From DASQHW01 sp038209365 (GTDB lineage: Bacteria > Actinomycetota > Acidimicrobiia > IMCC26256 > PALSA-610), in NCBI GenBank assembly GCA_038209365.1, contig JBBQXS010000013.1, positions 1-64,000 on the forward strand: a DNA stretch of 64,000 nt, read 5' to 3'. Positions 60,752-64,000 of the stretch are shown one piece after another. The first letter of the stretch is position 1, and every line of letters begins with the position of its first letter. The notes beneath the pieces were generated by a model. It did no database searches, was not told where the DNA came from, and saw only the letters and a list, made by a program, of their open reading frames with translations. The position numbers were made by a program, and so were the translations under genes.

Positions 60752-61950
60752 CCGCGATCTCACCGCGCCTGCCGCTCGCCCGGTTCGCCCGGCGCAATCC
60801 GCTCACCCGGCTCGGGATGCGTCTCGTCGCGCAGCACAAGGCCCTGCCACGGACGCCGGCCTACCTCGTGGTGTGCGCGACGGTCGGCGTGCTGAACATC
60901 GTCGGTCTGGTGATGATCCTCTCGGCCTCTTCGGTTCGGGCGCTCTCCGACTACGGATCGGCGTGGTACTTCTTCCAGCGGCAGGTGGTGTGGGCCACGA
61001 TCGGATTGGTCGCGTTCGTGGTCGCGGCTCGCGTCGACTACCGGCGCTGGAAGCGGTTCGCGCCGGGATCGCTCGGCGTCACCGTCGCACTCCTGCTGGC
61101 CGTCCTCGCCATGGGCGACCGGGTCAGCGGCTCGCGCCGCTGGCTGGGGATCGGGTCGTACGGCGTGCAACCCAGTGAGCTCGCGAAGCTCAGCCTGGTC
61201 TTGTGCGCCGCCCTGATCCTGACCGCGCGGGCCGACCGCGTGCATGAGTCGCGCGCGTGGCGGCCGGTCGTGCTGCTCGTCCTGCTGTTCGCGGTGCTCG
61301 TGATGCTCGAACCCGACCTCACCTCGACCCTCGTGCTCGCGATCATCGCGCTGGCGCTCCTCATCGTCGCGGGCGTGCCCAGCCGGGACCTGCTGAAGCT
61401 CTCCGCGTACGGGCTCGCCGGCTCGATGCTGCTCGCCTACGCCGAGCCGTACCGGCGCTCACGAATGCTCGCGTTCCTCCACCCGTCCCAGGACCCGTCC
61501 CGTACGACGTATCAGATCCGCCAGTCGCTGATCGCGTTGGGGAGCGGCGGCCTGAACGGCGTCGGCCTCGGCGCGGGACGCGCCAAGTGGCTGTTCCTCC
61601 CGAACGCGCACACCGACTTCATCTTCGCGATCGTCGGCGAGGAGCTCGGGTTCGTCGGATCGTTGCTCGTGCTCGGTCTGTTCGCAGGCTTCGGACTCGT
61701 CGGGTTCCACGTCGCGCGCCGTACGCCGGACCGGTTCGGGATGCTCGTCGCCGCCGGCGTCACTGCATGGATCACCGGTGAGGCGGTCATCAACGTCGGC
61801 GCGGTCGTCGGCGTGCTGCCGGTGTCCGGTGTCCCGCTGCCGTTCTTGTCCGTCGGCGGCTCATCGCTCGTGATCACGATGTTCGGCGCCGGCATACTCG
61901 CGAACATCGCCCGGCAGGCGCCCGTACACGTCCCGGCGCAACCGTCGTGA
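60748..61950 (+). CDS. ftsW: FtsW, SEDS-family glycan polymerase
   Basis: 400 residues, about ten helices, ATG 60748. SASSVRALSDYGSAWYFFQR, QPSELAKLSLVL, EPDLTSTLVLAIIA, GLNGVGLGAGRAKWLFLPNA, HTDFIFAIVGEELGFVGSLL and GVPLPFLSVGGSSL are SEDS motifs including the catalytic Asp region. It polymerises septal glycan with FtsI. Confidence 0.95.
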   Translation: MTAISPRLPLARFARRNPLTRLGMRLVAQHKALPRTPAYLVVCATVGVLNIVGLVMILSASSVRALSDYGSAWYFFQRQVVWATIGLVAFVVAARVDYRRWKRFAPGSLGVTVALLLAVLAMGDRVSGSRRWLGIGSYGVQPSELAKLSLVLCAALILTARADRVHESRAWRPVVLLVLLFAVLVMLEPDLTSTLVLAIIALALLIVAGVPSRDLLKLSAYGLAGSMLLAYAEPYRRSRMLAFLHPSQDPSRTTYQIRQSLIALGSGGLNGVGLGAGRAKWLFLPNAHTDFIFAIVGEELGFVGSLLVLGLFAGFGLVGFHVARRTPDRFGMLVAAGVTAWITGEAVINVGAVVGVLPVSGVPLPFLSVGGSSLVITMFGAGILANIARQAPVHVPAQPS

Positions 61951-63044
61951 GCTCGGGGGCACACGGAGGCCGTGTCTTCGCGCTGCTCGCGGGAGGCGGT
62001 ACCGGCGGCCACACCTATCCCGCGATCGCGGTCGCCCAGGAGCTGCGCTCGCGCGGCCATGACGTCCGGTTCGTCGTCGCTCGTCGGGGCATGGCCGGGG
62101 AGGCCGTCGCGGCCGCGGGGTTCGACGTCGACCTCTTGCCCGGACGCGGACTGCAGCGACGGCTGACGATCTCGAACCTGGGCGCGCTGTGGGCAACGCT
62201 GACCGCGGTCGTCCGCGCGATCGCGATCGTGCACCGCTTCCGCCCGCGGGTCGTCGTCGGCTTCGGCGGTTACGCGTCGCTTCCCTGCGTCGTGGCCGCC
62301 CGGTTCCTGCGCGTCCCGGTCGTCGTCCACGAGCAGGACGCCGCGCCCGGTCTCGCGAACCGCATCGGTGTCCGGTTGGGCGCGCGGGCCGCGGTCTCCC
62401 TTCCGGGTACGCCGTTGCGTGACGCGACGCTGACCGGGAATCCAGTACGCGCTGGCATCGCCGCGATCTCGAGAGATCCCGCACACGACCCCGCGTGTGT
62501 CGCGGTATACGGCGGGGCACAGGGAGCGCGAACGATCAACCGGGCGGCGCTCGGCTGCTACGACCGCTGGCGAGGGCGTCACGACCTGGGGGTCCACCAC
62601 GTGTGCGGGCCGCGCAACATCGACGAGTGTCGCGCGACGTTGGACGCCCGGCGCCGTCCCGACGACAAGTTGCAATACGAGCTCGTCGCGTACGACGAGC
62701 ACATGGACAGGCTGCTCGCCCGGACCACGCTCGCGGTGTGCCGCGCAGGTGCCGGCACTATCGCCGAGCTCACCGCCGCGGGGGTGCCCGCGGTGCTGGT
62801 GCCGTTGCCGGGCGCACCGAGCGACCATCAGACGCGCAACGCACGGACGCTCGAGCGCGCGGGCGCCGCCGTCATCGTGCCGGACGCGGAATGCGACGCC
62901 CGGCGCCTGGACGCGGTGGTCTCGGGATTGCTGGCCGAACCGCGGCGCCTGATCGAGATGGGCGAGGCCGCGCGCGCGCTCGGCCGGCGCGACGCCGCGG
63001 CCCGCGTCGCCGACGTCGTCGAGGAGCACGCTCGTGTCGCGTGA
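61947..63044 (+). CDS. murG: MurNAc-pentapeptide GlcNAc transferase
   Basis: 365 residues from GTG 61947. LLAGGGTGGHTYPAIAVAQE and GFGGYASLPCVVAARFLRVP are the MurG G-loops; VHEQDAAPGLANR and CRAGAGTIAELTAAGVPAVL follow, with the UDP-GlcNAc pocket QTRNARTLERAGAAVI. Makes lipid II from lipid I at the inner membrane face. Confidence 0.96.
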   Translation: MSSGAHGGRVFALLAGGGTGGHTYPAIAVAQELRSRGHDVRFVVARRGMAGEAVAAAGFDVDLLPGRGLQRRLTISNLGALWATLTAVVRAIAIVHRFRPRVVVGFGGYASLPCVVAARFLRVPVVVHEQDAAPGLANRIGVRLGARAAVSLPGTPLRDATLTGNPVRAGIAAISRDPAHDPACVAVYGGAQGARTINRAALGCYDRWRGRHDLGVHHVCGPRNIDECRATLDARRRPDDKLQYELVAYDEHMDRLLARTTLAVCRAGAGTIAELTAAGVPAVLVPLPGAPSDHQTRNARTLERAGAAVIVPDAECDARRLDAVVSGLLAEPRRLIEMGEAARALGRRDAAARVADVVEEHARVA

Positions 63045-64000
63045 CGCGGATGCGCACCCCACGGTGCCGGCGCTCGACCTCACGCGGCCCCGGCGCGTGC
63101 ACATTGTCGGTGTGGGCGGTGCGGGGATGAGCGCGATCGCGCTGCTGCTGGCGCGTATGGGACACGACGTCAGCGGCTCCGACATCAAGCACAGTGCCGT
63201 GCTCGACCGCCTGTCCGCCGCGGGTATCGACGTGCATCTCGGCAACCGCGCCGAGCACGTGCCGGCCGGCGCCGATGCCGTCGTCTACTCGACCGCGGTC
63301 CCGCGCACGAACATCGAGCTCCGCGCCGCCGAGGACCTCGGGATGTTGGTCCTCCATCGGTCGCACGCGCTGGCGGCGATCGCAGCGACGCGCCGTACCG
63401 TTGCGGTGGCCGGTTCGCACGGCAAGACGACGAGCGCGTCGATGCTTGCACTGATCCTGCGCGGCGCGGGCTGGGCACCGAGCTTCGTCATCGGCGGCGA
63501 GGTGAACGAGGTCGGCACCAACGCCGCGTTCGGGAGCGGTGAGTGGCTCGTCGTAGAGGCCGACGAGAGCGACGGCACGTTCCTGCGGCTGCAGCCGGAA
63601 GCGGCGCTCGTGACGAACATCGAACCCGACCATCTCGACTACTACGGCGACTTCCGGACGCTCGTCGGCGCGTTCGAGCGGTTCATCGACAACGCGCGCG
63701 GCCCGGTCGTCTGCTGCGCGGACGACGCGGTTGCCGCGAGGCTGGCGCGGGCGCGTCCCGGCGTGCGGACCTACGGTGCGTCGCCCGGTGCCGACTACCG
63801 GATCGTCGACGAGGTCTCCGGTCCGTACGGCTGCCGCTTCACGCTCGAGGTGGACGGCGAGCGGCGCGGTGAGCTCGCCGTCCCGATCGGCGTGAAGGCG
63901 ACGACCAATGCCGCCGGCGCGGCGGCGATCGCGCTGGAGCTGGGCGCCGACATCGAAGCGGTCGCGCAAGCGCTCGCAGGGTTCGGTGGGGTCGCGCGGC
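63034..64000 (+). CDS. murC: UDP-MurNAc-L-alanine ligase (partial)
   Basis: The first 322 codons; the gene runs off the window. GTG 63034 overlaps murG by 11 bases. HIVGVGGAGMSAIALLLARM, VAVAGSHGKTTSASMLALIL (ATP site), EADESDGTFL and NIEPDHLDYYGD are diagnostic. The mid-domain motif usually read GxHNxxNA is GVKATTNAAG here, keeping only the second Asn. It adds L-Ala to UDP-MurNAc, the first peptide step. Confidence 0.95.
   Translation, partial: MSRDADAHPTVPALDLTRPRRVHIVGVGGAGMSAIALLLARMGHDVSGSDIKHSAVLDRLSAAGIDVHLGNRAEHVPAGADAVVYSTAVPRTNIELRAAEDLGMLVLHRSHALAAIAATRRTVAVAGSHGKTTSASMLALILRGAGWAPSFVIGGEVNEVGTNAAFGSGEWLVVEADESDGTFLRLQPEAALVTNIEPDHLDYYGDFRTLVGAFERFIDNARGPVVCCADDAVAARLARARPGVRTYGASPGADYRIVDEVSGPYGCRFTLEVDGERRGELAVPIGVKATTNAAGAAAIALELGADIEAVAQALAGFGGVAR

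Overview
The window is high-GC, gene-dense actinobacterial chromosome. The evidence is strong G/C bias at third codon positions, many GTG starts and 4-base ATGA/GTGA overlaps, an mraZ-rsmH-ftsL-ftsI-murE-murF-mraY-murD-ftsW-murG-murC division cluster with an mraW-type leader RNA, a meso-DAP type MurE, and Rieske/acyl-CoA/acyl-CoA-synthetase genes of the steroid- and fatty-acid-degrading kind. A lineage near Acidimicrobiia is plausible, but I cannot prove it from sequence alone. No tRNA, rRNA, CRISPR array or transposase was found.

Layout. 0-1.2 kb: a gene tail and an acyl-CoA dehydrogenase. 1.26-7.1 kb: a cobalamin riboswitch followed by five overlapping genes. These encode a sortase-type wall-anchored alpha/alpha-barrel protein, a membrane-anchored DUF4430-like protein, and an ECF transporter (EcfT, fused EcfA-EcfA, S component). 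I read this as a B12 uptake system in which the two halves of a transcobalamin/intrinsic-factor-like binder are separate proteins. 7.1-10.9 kb: acyl-CoA synthetase, cupin, Ku, and a KshA-like Rieske oxygenase behind a KstR-type operator.

10.85-21.1 kb: an accessory interval bounded by 46-base direct repeats of the 3' end of the Rieske gene. It holds poorly recognisable small genes (several with Cys pairs), a secreted Vgb-like propeller/lectin protein, a secreted protein, a STAS protein, an anti-sigma-type ATPase, a minimal ATP-dependent DNA ligase, and a 1.3-kb hairpin-rich stretch with inverted duplications and no convincing gene.

21-47.5 kb: mostly ordinary chromosomal genes. These include a GT-C type membrane glycosyltransferase, an HDOD protein, a four-PAS GGDEF protein, aminotransferase, bacterioferritin-like protein, TetR with operator, PlsC-like acyltransferase, glycerol kinase, 6-phosphofructokinase, TesB, threonine aldolase, PIG-L, Nudix, DinB, a Gfo/Idh/MocA oxidoreductase, DUF3040 and a MerR-like regulator, and a MoxR-DUF58-transglutaminase operon. 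47.5-64 kb: an HNH protein, a 1051-residue coiled-coil protein transcribed away from mraZ, then the peptidoglycan/division cluster running off the window inside murC.

The genes that clearly work together are the B12 uptake operon, the lipid/steroid catabolic genes around it, and the division cluster, where MraZ sites and the leader RNA provide the visible control points.
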